From: Azospirillaceae bacterium
Lineage (GTDB): Bacteria; Pseudomonadota; Alphaproteobacteria; Azospirillales; Azospirillaceae
DNA: 33,857 bases
NCBI GenBank assembly: GCA_028277115.1
Contig: JANQHG010000168.1
Span: forward strand, 1-33,857
Reading direction: 5' to 3'
The position numbers and the translations under genes are program-made. Positions 1 through 7,911 of the stretch are shown one piece after another (the stretch's first letter is position 1; the number at the start of each line of letters is the position of its first letter). The notes under the pieces are model-generated. The model was not told the origin of the DNA. It saw only the letters and a program-made list of their open reading frames with translations, and made no database searches.

Positions 1-108
1 GTGCGAAAACAGCCGGTGGTAGACCGAATCCGACCCGCCGACGCGGCTCCGGCGGTACTTTCGTTGCCACGGCATGGCGCATCCTTTCTTGCCGTCGGCT
101 GCGCCGGA

Positions 109-276
109 TTTGGGGGCTTCGCCCCCAGGTCAGGGGGGTTCACCCCCCGACACCCCCTGACCAGGGGTTGGCCCCTGGGCCCCACCCATTTGTCCGGGTC
201 CAGGGGGGTGTGCCCCCTGGCGGGGGCCCGTGGGGGCAGCGCCCCCCGCACGGCCGACAGGCCGCGTTCGGCGCCG
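109..276 (+). repeat. Large composite palindromic repeat, copy 1
   Basis: GC-rich intergenic element beginning TTTGGGGGC and ending in an inverted pair around CGGCCGACAGGCCG followed by a CGGCGCCG-like end. It is a string of short hairpins, for example GGGGGC-TTC-GCCCCC and GGGGGG-TTCA-CCCCCC. The same modules recur at 2838-3006 (inverted), 5604-5767, 18194-18310 and 24486-24555. This copy lies just past the stop of the alcohol dehydrogenase gene, at the end of the left operon. Bases 1-108 hold no gene that I can support. Confidence 0.85.
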
Positions 277-282
277 CCGTGA

Positions 283-1428
283 TCAAATCACCTCGTCAAA
301 GAGCCGCCGCGCCGCCTCCCGGGTCAGCGGCACCGGGTTGCCGGCCGCGGTCGGGTCGATGACCGCCATCTCGACCAGCGTGTCGATCCGGTCGCGCGGC
401 ACCCCGAGCGCGCCCAGCCGGTCGGGCACCCCGAGGGACGCACGCAGACCCACCACCCGGTCGTAAAACCCGTCGAAGCCGCCGGCAATGCCGAGATAGC
501 CGGCGAGCGCGGCGATCTTGTCCGCGATCGCCGGGCGGTTGAAGCGCAGCACCGCCGGCATCACCACCGCGTTGGTCATGCCGTGGTGGGTGCCGTAGTG
601 GGCACCGACCGGGTGCGACAAGGCATGGATCGCACCCAGTCCTTTCTGGAACGCGATCGCGCCCATCGCCGCCGCGCTCATCATGTGGCCGCGCGCCTCG
701 AGATCGTCCGGCACCGCGACCACCCGCGACAGGTTGTCGAACGCAAGACGCAGCCCCTCGACCGCGATGCCCTGGGACAACGGGTGATACGACGGGGCGC
801 AATAGGCCTCGAGACAATGGACGAGCGCGTCCATCCCGGTGCCGACGGTCACCGTGCGCGGCAGGCCGACCGTCAGCTCCGGGTCGAGGATCACCACCCG
901 CGGCAGCATCTTCGGGTGAAAGATCACCTTCTTGACCCGATGGGCGGTGTCGGTGATCACCCCGGCGCGCCCGACCTCGGAGCCGGTGCCGGCCGTCGTC
1001 GGCACCGCCACGATCGGCGCGATCGCCGACGCATCGGCGCGGGTCCACCAGTCGCCGATGTCCTCGAAGTCCCACACCGGCCGGGTCTGGCCGGCCATGG
1101 ACGCGATCAGCTTGCCGAGATCGAGGCCTGAGCCGCCGCCGAGCGCGACCACGCCGTCATGAGCATCGGCGCGGAACGCCGCGACCCCGGCCGCGAGATT
1201 GCTGTCGGTCGGGTTCGGGTCGACCTCGGCGAACAGCGAGCGGCCGAGCCCGGCGCGCTCGAGCCGCTCGAGCGCCTCCTCGGTCAGCGGCAGCGCGGCA
1301 ACCCCGCGGTCGGTGACCACCAGCGGCCGGCCGATCCCGGCGGCGGTACAGGCTTCGGCCAGCTCGGTGCGCCGGCCGGCGCCGAAGCGGATCTCGGTCG
1401 GGTAGGACCAGGTCGCAATCACGGTCAT
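283..1428 (-). CDS. Iron-containing alcohol dehydrogenase (group III)
   Basis: NAD(P)-dependent, iron-type alcohol dehydrogenase of 381 residues, the usual length for the family. It interconverts an alcohol and an aldehyde in the cytoplasm. The nucleotide-binding GGGS motif is at residues 97-100 with the family Asp and Lys just after it (D103, K106). Metal ligands can be placed by family pattern as D200, H204, H268 and H282, so all four are present. The start was chosen because its ATG overlaps the stop of the upstream aldehyde dehydrogenase gene as TGATG, which suggests translational coupling. An open frame continues far upstream but only as a shadow of that gene. In context it probably oxidises the alcohol group of an amine-derived substrate, after which the neighbouring aldehyde dehydrogenase completes the oxidation. 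The exact substrate cannot be read from the sequence. Confidence 0.93.
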   Translation of the reverse strand: MTVIATWSYPTEIRFGAGRRTELAEACTAAGIGRPLVVTDRGVAALPLTEEALERLERAGLGRSLFAEVDPNPTDSNLAAGVAAFRADAHDGVVALGGGSGLDLGKLIASMAGQTRPVWDFEDIGDWWTRADASAIAPIVAVPTTAGTGSEVGRAGVITDTAHRVKKVIFHPKMLPRVVILDPELTVGLPRTVTVGTGMDALVHCLEAYCAPSYHPLSQGIAVEGLRLAFDNLSRVVAVPDDLEARGHMMSAAAMGAIAFQKGLGAIHALSHPVGAHYGTHHGMTNAVVMPAVLRFNRPAIADKIAALAGYLGIAGGFDGFYDRVVGLRASLGVPDRLGALGVPRDRIDTLVEMAVIDPTAAGNPVPLTREAARRLFDEVI

Positions 1429-2819
1429 CAGCCCAATTGCTTTCTGAAATGCCAGGACTTGGGTCGGGTCAAGCTGTGATAGCCGATCACCGACAGGGCG
1501 CCGCCGCGGCCGGCGTCCTTGCGGCCGGTCCAGCACAGGGCAGGGTCGAGATAATCGGCGCGGTTGAGATAGACCGTGCCGGTCTCGAGCCGGGCGCCGA
1601 GCGCAACGGCGCGCGCGGGATCGCGGCCCCACAACGACACGGTCAGGCCGAAGTCGCTGTCGTTGATCCGCGCGACCGCCTCTTCGTCGTCGGCGACCGG
1701 CGCCACCCCGATCACCGGGCCGAAGGTCTCGTCGCGCATCACGCGCATATCGTCGGTGACGTCGACCAAGAGTTGCGGCGCGACATACGCACCGTCGCCG
1801 TCGTCGGCCGGAAAGCCCGCGCGGTCGATCAGCGGCCGGGCACCGGCGGCGACCGCCTCGGCCACCTGGGCCCGGACCTCGGCGGCGAACCGCCGCTCGG
1901 CCATCGGGCCGAGCGTGGTCCCGGGATCGAGCGGGTTGCCGAGCCGGTACGCCGCGATCAGCGCCGCCGCACGCTCGACAAAGGCGTCGAACAGCGGCGC
2001 TGCGACATAGATGCGCTCGATACCGCAACAGCACTGGCCGGAGTTGTAGATCGCGGCATCGACCAAGCCGGCGACCGCGGCGTCGAGGTCGGCGTCGTCC
2101 ATGACATAGCCCGGGTCCTTGCCGCCGAGCTCGAGCCCAACGCCGGTGAAGGTGCCGGCGGCCGCCTGTTCGATCGTTCGGCCGCCCGCGACCGAGCCGG
2201 TGAAGTTGATGAAGCCGAAGCTGCGCCGACGGATCAGCGCGGCGGTGGTGTCGTGGTCGAGAACAGGGCTCACCAAAAGCCCGTCGGGCAATCCGGCCTC
2301 GGCAAACGCGCGGGCGATCCGCTCGCCGGCGAGAAGGGTCTGGCGCGCGTGTTTCAGCACCACGGCGTTGCCGGCAATCAGCGCCGGCACCACGCTGTTG
2401 ATCGCGGTCAGGTAGGGGTAGTTCCAGGGCGCGATCACCAACACCACGCCGTGGGGTTCGCGGGTGATCCGGCGCTCGAACGCGTCCGACGCCTCGATCA
2501 CGATCGGCGCCAGCGCCGTCTCCGCGATCCCGGCCATATAGGTCGCGCGTTCCGCGACCCCGCCGAACTCGCCACCATAGCGCACCGGGCGCCCGATCGT
2601 CCAGGCGAGCTCGGGCACAATCTCCGCGTTCATCGCGCCGAGCCGGCGGATGCCGTCTTCGACCAGCGCGACCCGGTCGGCGAGCGGCCGCGCGGCCCAG
2701 TCGCGTTGGGCGGTGCGCGCCGCCGCGACCAGGTCGGCCGCGGCGCCAAGCGGCGTGAGTGGGCGGGTGAAACAGATCGAGCCGTCGATCGGCGAGCGGC
2801 ACTCCACCAGATTGGTCAT
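1428..2819 (-). CDS. NAD(P)-dependent aldehyde dehydrogenase
   Basis: Aldehyde dehydrogenase superfamily enzyme of 463 residues, oxidising an aldehyde to a carboxylate in the cytoplasm. Family motifs are clear: APWNYPY before the Rossmann region, NFTGSVAGG for cofactor binding, LELGGKDP with the general-base Glu, and NSGQCCCG with the catalytic Cys. The usual KPSE segment reads KHAR here, a small departure. The start ATG at 2819 has GGTGAGGA shortly upstream. The stop overlaps the start of the iron alcohol dehydrogenase. Upstream, a 208-base gap containing a palindromic repeat separates it from the glutamine-synthetase-like gene. The layout suggests oxidation of a gamma-glutamylated aldehyde, as PuuC does in the Puu pathway, but that role is inferred from context only. 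Confidence 0.93.
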   Translation of the reverse strand: MTNLVECRSPIDGSICFTRPLTPLGAAADLVAAARTAQRDWAARPLADRVALVEDGIRRLGAMNAEIVPELAWTIGRPVRYGGEFGGVAERATYMAGIAETALAPIVIEASDAFERRITREPHGVVLVIAPWNYPYLTAINSVVPALIAGNAVVLKHARQTLLAGERIARAFAEAGLPDGLLVSPVLDHDTTAALIRRRSFGFINFTGSVAGGRTIEQAAAGTFTGVGLELGGKDPGYVMDDADLDAAVAGLVDAAIYNSGQCCCGIERIYVAAPLFDAFVERAAALIAAYRLGNPLDPGTTLGPMAERRFAAEVRAQVAEAVAAGARPLIDRAGFPADDGDGAYVAPQLLVDVTDDMRVMRDETFGPVIGVAPVADDEEAVARINDSDFGLTVSLWGRDPARAVALGARLETGTVYLNRADYLDPALCWTGRKDAGRGGALSVIGYHSLTRPKSWHFRKQLG

Positions 2820-2837
2820 TGGTTCCTCACCGTGCTG

Positions 2838-3006
2838 CGGCGCCGGATTTCGGCCTGACGGCCGTGCGGGGGGCGCTGCCCCCACGGCCCCCCGCCAGGA
2901 GGCACACCCCCCAGGACCCCGACTAATGAGTGGGGTCCAGGGGGCAACCCCTGGTCAGGGGGTGTCGGGGGGTGACCCCCCCTGACCTGGGGGCGAAGCC
3001 CCCAAA
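2838..3006 (-). repeat. Large composite palindromic repeat, copy 2 (inverted)
   Basis: Same element as at 109-276 but in reverse orientation, read from about 3006 down to 2838. It carries the GGGGGCTTCGCCCCC hairpin, the CAGGGGG/CCCCCTG modules and the terminal CGGCC-GGCCG pair. It occupies nearly the whole gap between the glutamine-synthetase-like gene and the aldehyde dehydrogenase gene, so it would be transcribed inside the operon mRNA. Confidence 0.85.
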
Positions 3007-3027
3007 CCCTCGCAGCACGCGTCGCTC

Positions 3028-4398
3028 TCACGACCTTTCGAACCCACGCGCAACCTCCCAATCGGTGACGCGCCGGTCATACTCGGCCTGTTCATACCGC
3101 GCCGCGTGAACATAATGATCGACCACGCCGTCGCCCAACGCTGCGCGCAGCATCGCCGAGCCGTCGAGCGCCGCCGCCGCGGCGCGCAAGGTCGCCGGGA
3201 TCTCCCGCACCGCCGCCCGGCCATAGGCGTCGCCCATGAACACCGGCTCCAGCGGGCGGTTGTGCTCGATGCCGTCGATCCCGGCCGCGATCAGCGCCGC
3301 CATCGCCAAATACGGGTTGAGATCGGCGCCGCCAACTCGGCATTCGATGCGCACGGCAGGGGTGCCGGCAGCGCAGACCCGATAGCCGGCGGTGCGGTTG
3401 TCGAGCGACCACACCGCCTTGGTCGGCGCAAAGGTCTCGACCACGAAGCGCTTATAGGAATTGATGTTGGGCGCCAGGAAATAGGTGATGGCGTCGGCGT
3501 GGTGCAAAAGCCCGGCCAAATAACGGCGCATCAAGGGCGACATGCCGTGCTCGGCCTCAGGATCATAGAACAGCGGCCGGTCATCGTCGATCGCCGCCAG
3601 CGACTGGTGGATGTGGCAGGAGTTGCCGGCGGCCTGGTTGCTCCATTTCGCCATGAAGGTCAGCGCCCGGCCCTTGGCCCAGGCAATTTCCTTGCAGGCA
3701 TTCTTGATGATCGCGTGCCGGTCGGCCATGGTCAGCGTGTCGGCGTAGCGGACGTTGATCTCTTCCTGGCCGGCGCTCGCCTCGCCCTTGGAGTTCTCGA
3801 CCGGGACGTCGGCGCCTTGCAGCCCGCGCCGGATCGCCCGCATCACCTCTTCCTCTTTGGTGGTTTGGAAGATGTGATAGTCCTCGTTATAGGCGCTGAT
3901 CGGGGTCAGGTCGCGGTAGCGTTTGTCTGCGGCGTCCTCGTAACTGTCGCGGAACAAGAAGAACTCGAGCTCGGACCCCATGTAGGACTTGTAGCCCAGC
4001 GCGGCGAGCCGGGCGATCTGGGCCTTCAAGACGGTGCGCGGCGCGTGCGGCACCTCCTCGTGGGTGTGGTGGTCGTGGACGTCGCACAGCACGAGCGCGG
4101 TGCCCGGCAGCCAGGGGATGCGGCGCAGCGTCGCCAGGTCCGGCTTCATCGTGTAGTCGCCGTAGCCCTGGGCCCAGCTGGTGGCGTGGTAGCCGCCGAC
4201 CGGCTCCATCTCGAAGTCGGTGGCGATCAGGTAGTTGCAGCTGTGGGTTTCCTGCCAGGCGCTGTCGAGGAAGAACTCGACCTGGAAGCGCTTGCCCATC
4301 AAGCGGCCTTGCATGTCGGTTTGGGCGACCAAAACCGTGTCGATCTCGCCCGCGTCGGCGGCGGTCTTCAGCGCCTCGAGGGTCAACGCGCCAGGCAT
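3028..4398 (-). CDS. Glutamine synthetase family ligase (gamma-glutamyl-amine synthetase type)
   Basis: ATP-dependent ligase of the glutamine synthetase fold, 456 residues. The metal- and glutamate-binding motif GSELEFF lies near residues 141-147. The EEINVRY and GNSCHIHQSL segments contribute further ligands. NRTAGYRV and IECRVGGADLNPYLA complete the active site. True nitrogen-assimilation GlnA is usually encoded next to glnB; here the gene sits between a TRAP transporter and two dehydrogenases. By known family behaviour (PuuA, IpuC and relatives) such enzymes join glutamate to an organic amine. I infer that role, with the amine delivered by the TRAP system. The start ATG has AAGGAC about 8 bases upstream. 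A 12-bp hairpin lies in the 103-base gap before it. Confidence 0.88.
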   Translation of the reverse strand: MPGALTLEALKTAADAGEIDTVLVAQTDMQGRLMGKRFQVEFFLDSAWQETHSCNYLIATDFEMEPVGGYHATSWAQGYGDYTMKPDLATLRRIPWLPGTALVLCDVHDHHTHEEVPHAPRTVLKAQIARLAALGYKSYMGSELEFFLFRDSYEDAADKRYRDLTPISAYNEDYHIFQTTKEEEVMRAIRRGLQGADVPVENSKGEASAGQEEINVRYADTLTMADRHAIIKNACKEIAWAKGRALTFMAKWSNQAAGNSCHIHQSLAAIDDDRPLFYDPEAEHGMSPLMRRYLAGLLHHADAITYFLAPNINSYKRFVVETFAPTKAVWSLDNRTAGYRVCAAGTPAVRIECRVGGADLNPYLAMAALIAAGIDGIEHNRPLEPVFMGDAYGRAAVREIPATLRAAAAALDGSAMLRAALGDGVVDHYVHAARYEQAEYDRRVTDWEVARGFERS

Positions 4399-4447
4399 GC
4401 GACGATGTCCTTGAACGTGAGGGGTGTGGTTTCCGTGTCGGGGGCGT

Positions 4448-4478
4448 CGGGTGGGCCGCGCAACCGGCGGCCCACCCG
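4448..4478 (-). other. Intra-operon stem-loop between dctP and the ligase gene
   Basis: Perfect 12-bp inverted repeat with arms 4448-4459 and 4467-4478 and a 7-base loop, in the gap between the dctP stop and the start of the glutamine-synthetase-like gene. No T-run follows on the minus strand, so it is not a classic terminator. In TRAP operons the receptor is often needed in excess, and a hairpin after its gene could protect the upstream message. That role is inference. Confidence 0.55.
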
Positions 4479-4501
4479 GGCGTCAGGTATCCGCCGACGG
4501 A

Positions 4502-5545
4502 TCAGGTGTAGCGATACGGCCGCCCGGCCTTTTCCATGGTCTCGTTATAGGCGCGCAAGATCTTGACCACGCGCGCGTTGCGCTCGCTCTCGGCCGCGAT
4601 CTCGTCCCAGAAGGTGCGCGCCTCGGCCTCGACCGTCGCCCACTCGTCGTCGGGGATCGAGGTCAGCTGCATCTTCTCGCCGTTGACCCGCAGGTTGGCC
4701 TCGCCGCCCCAATACCAGTGCTGGCGATAATAGTGCGAGCTGTCCATGCACAAGCGGAACAGCTCCTTCAGATGCTCGGGCAACGCGTTCCAGCGCTCGC
4801 TGTTGGCGAAGTAGGAGCCGCACCAGGCGCCCGAGATGTTGTTGGTCAGGAAGTAGTTGGTGACGTCGGCCCAGCCGACCGTGTAGTCCTCGGTGATCCC
4901 GGACCAGGCGATGCCGTCGAGCTCGCCGGTCTGGACCGCGACCTCGACATCCTCCCACGGCAGGGTGACCGGCACGACGCCGAAGCGCGCCAGGAAACGA
5001 CCGGCGGTCGGGAAGGTGAACACCCGCTTGCCGCGCAAATCGGCCAGGCTGCGGATCGGGTCCTTGGTCGCGAAATGGCAGGGGTCCCAGGCACCGGCGC
5101 TGAGCCAGGACACGCCCTCGATCTCGCCGTACGCCTCTTCCCAGATCTCGCGCAGGCCCCACTGGTTGAACAAGACCGGCACATCGAGACTATAGCGGGT
5201 GGCGAACGGGAAGTAACCGCCGAACACCGAGATGTCGACCGGGGCGGCGATCGAGTCGTCGTCGCTCTGGACCGCATCGATGGTGCCGCGCTGCATGGCG
5301 CGGAACAGCTCGCCGGTCGGGACCAGCTGGTCGGCGTAGTAGAGCTCGATCACCATTTCGCCGTTGGCGACCTTGTTGAACGAGTCGATCGACGGCTTGA
5401 TCACGTGCTGGGCGAGCGCCGGACCGGCATAGGTCTGGAGCCGCCAGCGGATCGGCGACTGGGCGCGCAGAATAGCGGGCGCGCTCACCGTCCCGGCGGC
5501 CGCAACGGCACCGGCGGTCTTCAGAAGGTCGCGTCTGGTGGTCAT
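4502..5545 (-). CDS. dctP: TRAP transporter solute-binding protein, DctP family
   Basis: Periplasmic receptor of a tripartite ATP-independent periplasmic transporter, 347 residues. The N-terminus TTRRDLLK followed by an Ala-rich stretch ending in AILRAQS is a twin-arginine signal, so the protein is probably exported folded by Tat. The mature part has the DctP layout: ELYYADQLVP, FRAMQRGTIDAV, the LRGKRVF motif, and a hinge region containing TGELDGIAW. The Tat signal and overall pattern recall TakP-like keto-acid receptors, but the ligand cannot be assigned. The start ATG at 5545 was chosen over upstream frame extension because it begins the signal peptide and has GGGAGCAG upstream. The matching permeases lie immediately upstream, separated by a palindromic repeat. 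Confidence 0.92.
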   Translation of the reverse strand: MTTRRDLLKTAGAVAAAGTVSAPAILRAQSPIRWRLQTYAGPALAQHVIKPSIDSFNKVANGEMVIELYYADQLVPTGELFRAMQRGTIDAVQSDDDSIAAPVDISVFGGYFPFATRYSLDVPVLFNQWGLREIWEEAYGEIEGVSWLSAGAWDPCHFATKDPIRSLADLRGKRVFTFPTAGRFLARFGVVPVTLPWEDVEVAVQTGELDGIAWSGITEDYTVGWADVTNYFLTNNISGAWCGSYFANSERWNALPEHLKELFRLCMDSSHYYRQHWYWGGEANLRVNGEKMQLTSIPDDEWATVEAEARTFWDEIAAESERNARVVKILRAYNETMEKAGRPYRYT

Positions 5546-5603
5546 GGGGTAACTGCTCCCGTGGCGTAGGGTAAAACCGGGAAAGGGGCGCCTGCGGCGA
5601 CGG

Positions 5604-5767
5604 TTTGGGGGCTTCGCCCCCAGGTCAGGGGGTTTCACCCCCCGACACCCCCCGACCAGGGGTTGCCCCCTGGACCCCATTTGGGGGGGGCAAGGGGGGC
5701 AACCCCCTTGCGGGGGTGTCGGGGGCAGCGCCCCTGACAACGGCCGACAGGCCGCAAACCGGCGCCG
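5604..5767 (+). repeat. Large composite palindromic repeat, copy 3
   Basis: Same family as the element at 109-276, in forward orientation. It carries extra internal modules, such as TTGGGGGGGGCAAGGGGGG and CCCCCTTGCGGGGG, before the shared end around CGGCCGACAGGCCG. It lies inside the TRAP operon, between dctM and dctP, against the direction of transcription. Confidence 0.85.
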
Positions 5768-5803
5768 GTGGCGAATCTCATCCAGGACGAGGCGGGCAGT
5801 CTG

Positions 5804-7123
5804 TCACCGATAATGCTGCTGCGGCAACCATAAGGCGATCTGGGGAAAGACCATGACCAGAACCAGCGCGACCACCATCACCAACACGAACGGCACGATC
5901 GAGCGGTAGATGTCGGCCAGCCGGATTTCCGGCGGCGCCATCGCCCGGATCAGGAACAGATTGTAGCCGAACGGCGGCGTCATGTAGGCGATCTGGCACG
6001 TGATCGTGTAGAGCACGCCGTACCATACCAAATCAAACCCAAGCTGCCGGATCAGCGGCACATACAAGGGCGCGACGATCACCAGCATCGCGGTGTCGTC
6101 GAGAAAGGTGCCCATGACCAGAAACGACAGCTGCATCAAGATCAGCACTTCCCACGGCCCGAGCCCGAGCTGGCCGATGAATAGCCCCTCGATCGCGCGC
6201 ACCGCGCCGAGCCCGTCGAACACCGCGCCGAAGCAGAGCGCAGCGAGGATGATCCACATGAACATGCAGCTGACGCCGAGCGTGCGCCGGATCGTGTCGT
6301 CGATCACCTGCCAGGTCAGCCGCCCCTTGACCAACGCGGCCAAGGTCGCCGCCAGCGCGCCGACCGCCGAGCTCTCGACCAAACTGGTGTAGCCGAACAA
6401 AAACAGCCCGGTCATCGAAAAGAAGATCACCAGCGGCAGCACGCCGGCCTGCAGCAACCTCAATTTCTCGACGAGCGGCAGCCGCCGCTCCTCGGCCGGC
6501 AGCGGCGGCCCGAGCCCGGGCTGCAGCCAGCAGCGCAAACCAATATAGAGAATGAACAGCCCGGCCATCATCAACCCGGGCATCACGCCGGCGAGCCACA
6601 GCTGGCCGACCGGCTGGCGCGCGATCATGCCGTAGAGCACCAGAACGACGCTCGGCGGCACCAGGATGCCGAGCGAACTGCCGGCCTGAACCACCCCGGT
6701 GACCATGGTCTTGTCGTAGCCGCGCTTGAGCAACTCGGGCAGCGCGATGGTCGCGCCGATCGCCATGCCGGCGACCGACAGCCCGTTCATCGCCGAGATC
6801 ACCACCATCAAGAAGATCGTGCCGATCGCCAAACCGCCGCGCAACGGCCCGAACCACACATGGAACATCCGGTAGAGATCGTTGGCGATCCCCGACTCCG
6901 ACAGCATGTAGCCCATGTAGATGAACAGGGGCAGGGTCAACAGCGGGTACCATTTCATCAACTTCATCGCGGCGGAGAACGCGATCTCCGAGCCACCGTC
7001 GCCCCACAACAAAAAGGCCGACGCCGCGGCGACGAAGCCGATCGCCGCGAACACCCGCTGCCCGGTCATCAGCATCAACATCATTGATGCGAACATGAGC
7101 AGCGCGATCATCTCGTAGCTCAT
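5804..7123 (-). CDS. dctM: TRAP transporter large permease, DctM family
   Basis: Integral membrane subunit of 439 residues, the expected length, with about a dozen hydrophobic segments. It forms the sodium-coupled transport channel of the TRAP system in the inner membrane. Typical features are the NGLSVAGMAIGATIALPELLKRGYDK stretch (given here only in part: LPELLKRGYDK), the GSSLGILVPPSV motif and the late TPPFGYNLF segment. Its ATG overlaps the stop of dctQ as TGATG. It is followed after a repeat-bearing gap by dctP. The start has GAGGGG-like bases a few nucleotides upstream, inside the end of dctQ. Confidence 0.95.
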   Translation of the reverse strand: MSYEMIALLMFASMMLMLMTGQRVFAAIGFVAAASAFLLWGDGGSEIAFSAAMKLMKWYPLLTLPLFIYMGYMLSESGIANDLYRMFHVWFGPLRGGLAIGTIFLMVVISAMNGLSVAGMAIGATIALPELLKRGYDKTMVTGVVQAGSSLGILVPPSVVLVLYGMIARQPVGQLWLAGVMPGLMMAGLFILYIGLRCWLQPGLGPPLPAEERRLPLVEKLRLLQAGVLPLVIFFSMTGLFLFGYTSLVESSAVGALAATLAALVKGRLTWQVIDDTIRRTLGVSCMFMWIILAALCFGAVFDGLGAVRAIEGLFIGQLGLGPWEVLILMQLSFLVMGTFLDDTAMLVIVAPLYVPLIRQLGFDLVWYGVLYTITCQIAYMTPPFGYNLFLIRAMAPPEIRLADIYRSIVPFVLVMVVALVLVMVFPQIALWLPQQHYR

Positions 7124-7629
7124 CAGAGGGTCTCCCCTCTGATCTTGGCGATGTCCTTAAAAAAGATCGCGATCGCCTGCAACAACATCAACAATATCCC
7201 GACACACGAGATCACCTTGATCGGCCACATATACGGCCGCCATGCCGAATAGCTCCGTTCGCCATACTCGATGGCGTATTGGGTACTCGACAGGCCGCCG
7301 TAGAGCAGGATCACCAGATAGAAGATCAGAAAGAACACGGTAAACACGTCGATCCAGGCGCGGGTCTTGGGCGACCAGCTGCCGTAGAACAGGTCCATGC
7401 GCACGTGATCGTCGATCTGGAGCGAATAGCCGCCGCCGAGCAGGTAATAGGCGACCATGACGAATTGGGCCATCTCGAGCGTCCACAAGGACGGCAGGAA
7501 GAAGGTCTTGGAAACCGAGGAGTAGAACAGGATGCCCATCATGGCGAAGATGAGGAACATCGCAACCCGGCCGACGACCCGATTGACGGTGTCCACGGCA
7601 CGGACATAGAGCTTGATGGCGCGAGGCAT
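7123..7629 (-). CDS. dctQ: TRAP transporter small permease, DctQ family
   Basis: Small membrane subunit of 168 residues with four predicted membrane helices, starting MPRAIKLYVRAVD and running into a hydrophobic segment containing MFLIFAMMGILFY. DctQ works with DctM in the inner membrane. The frame stays open upstream to 7791, but that extension is Arg/Pro-rich and unlike the family, so the ATG at 7629 is preferred. No strong ribosome site is visible at either start. This is the first gene of the left operon, so the operon promoter should lie between it and about 7911. I could not pick out a convincing promoter there. Confidence 0.87.
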   Translation of the reverse strand: MPRAIKLYVRAVDTVNRVVGRVAMFLIFAMMGILFYSSVSKTFFLPSLWTLEMAQFVMVAYYLLGGGYSLQIDDHVRMDLFYGSWSPKTRAWIDVFTVFFLIFYLVILLYGGLSSTQYAIEYGERSYSAWRPYMWPIKVISCVGILLMLLQAIAIFFKDIAKIRGETL

Positions 7630-7911
7630 CGGCGGGCTTTTTCGGGCTGCGGGGCCGAGTGCGGGTGCCGACCGGCGGGGACGGGGGCCCACGGCGCCGG
7701 TGCCGCAACGGTCGAACGACAAGGCGAAGCGTTGGAACCTGCCGGGGCGGCGCGCGCGGCCGGGCGCGCCGAGCCCCAGTGCATAGGTCACGAATGCTCT
7801 TCGCTCGCCAGGAAACCGTCAAGAAATTTCGGGTCGGCGGGACGCGGGCGGAGAGGCACCGAACGGCCGGGCATCAAGGCCCGATTCCCAAGGCGCGCCC
7901 CTCACGAACCG

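Noticed and set aside
109-276. CRISPR array as explanation for the G-run/C-run repeats
   Set aside because: Units vary in length, are palindromic, are not regularly spaced and have no unique spacers; no cas genes are nearby.
1-282. Plus-strand open frame of 93 codons at the left edge
   Set aside because: Its translation is that of the composite repeat, and the same peptide-like strings appear wherever the repeat occurs.
1437-2858. Long plus-strand open frame opposite the aldehyde dehydrogenase
   Set aside because: Shadow frame, no family motifs, and the opposite strand has a complete enzyme with catalytic residues.
3106-4566. Long plus-strand open frame opposite the ligase gene
   Set aside because: Low-complexity, His/Arg/Val-rich translation typical of an antisense frame; the real gene has intact glutamine synthetase motifs.
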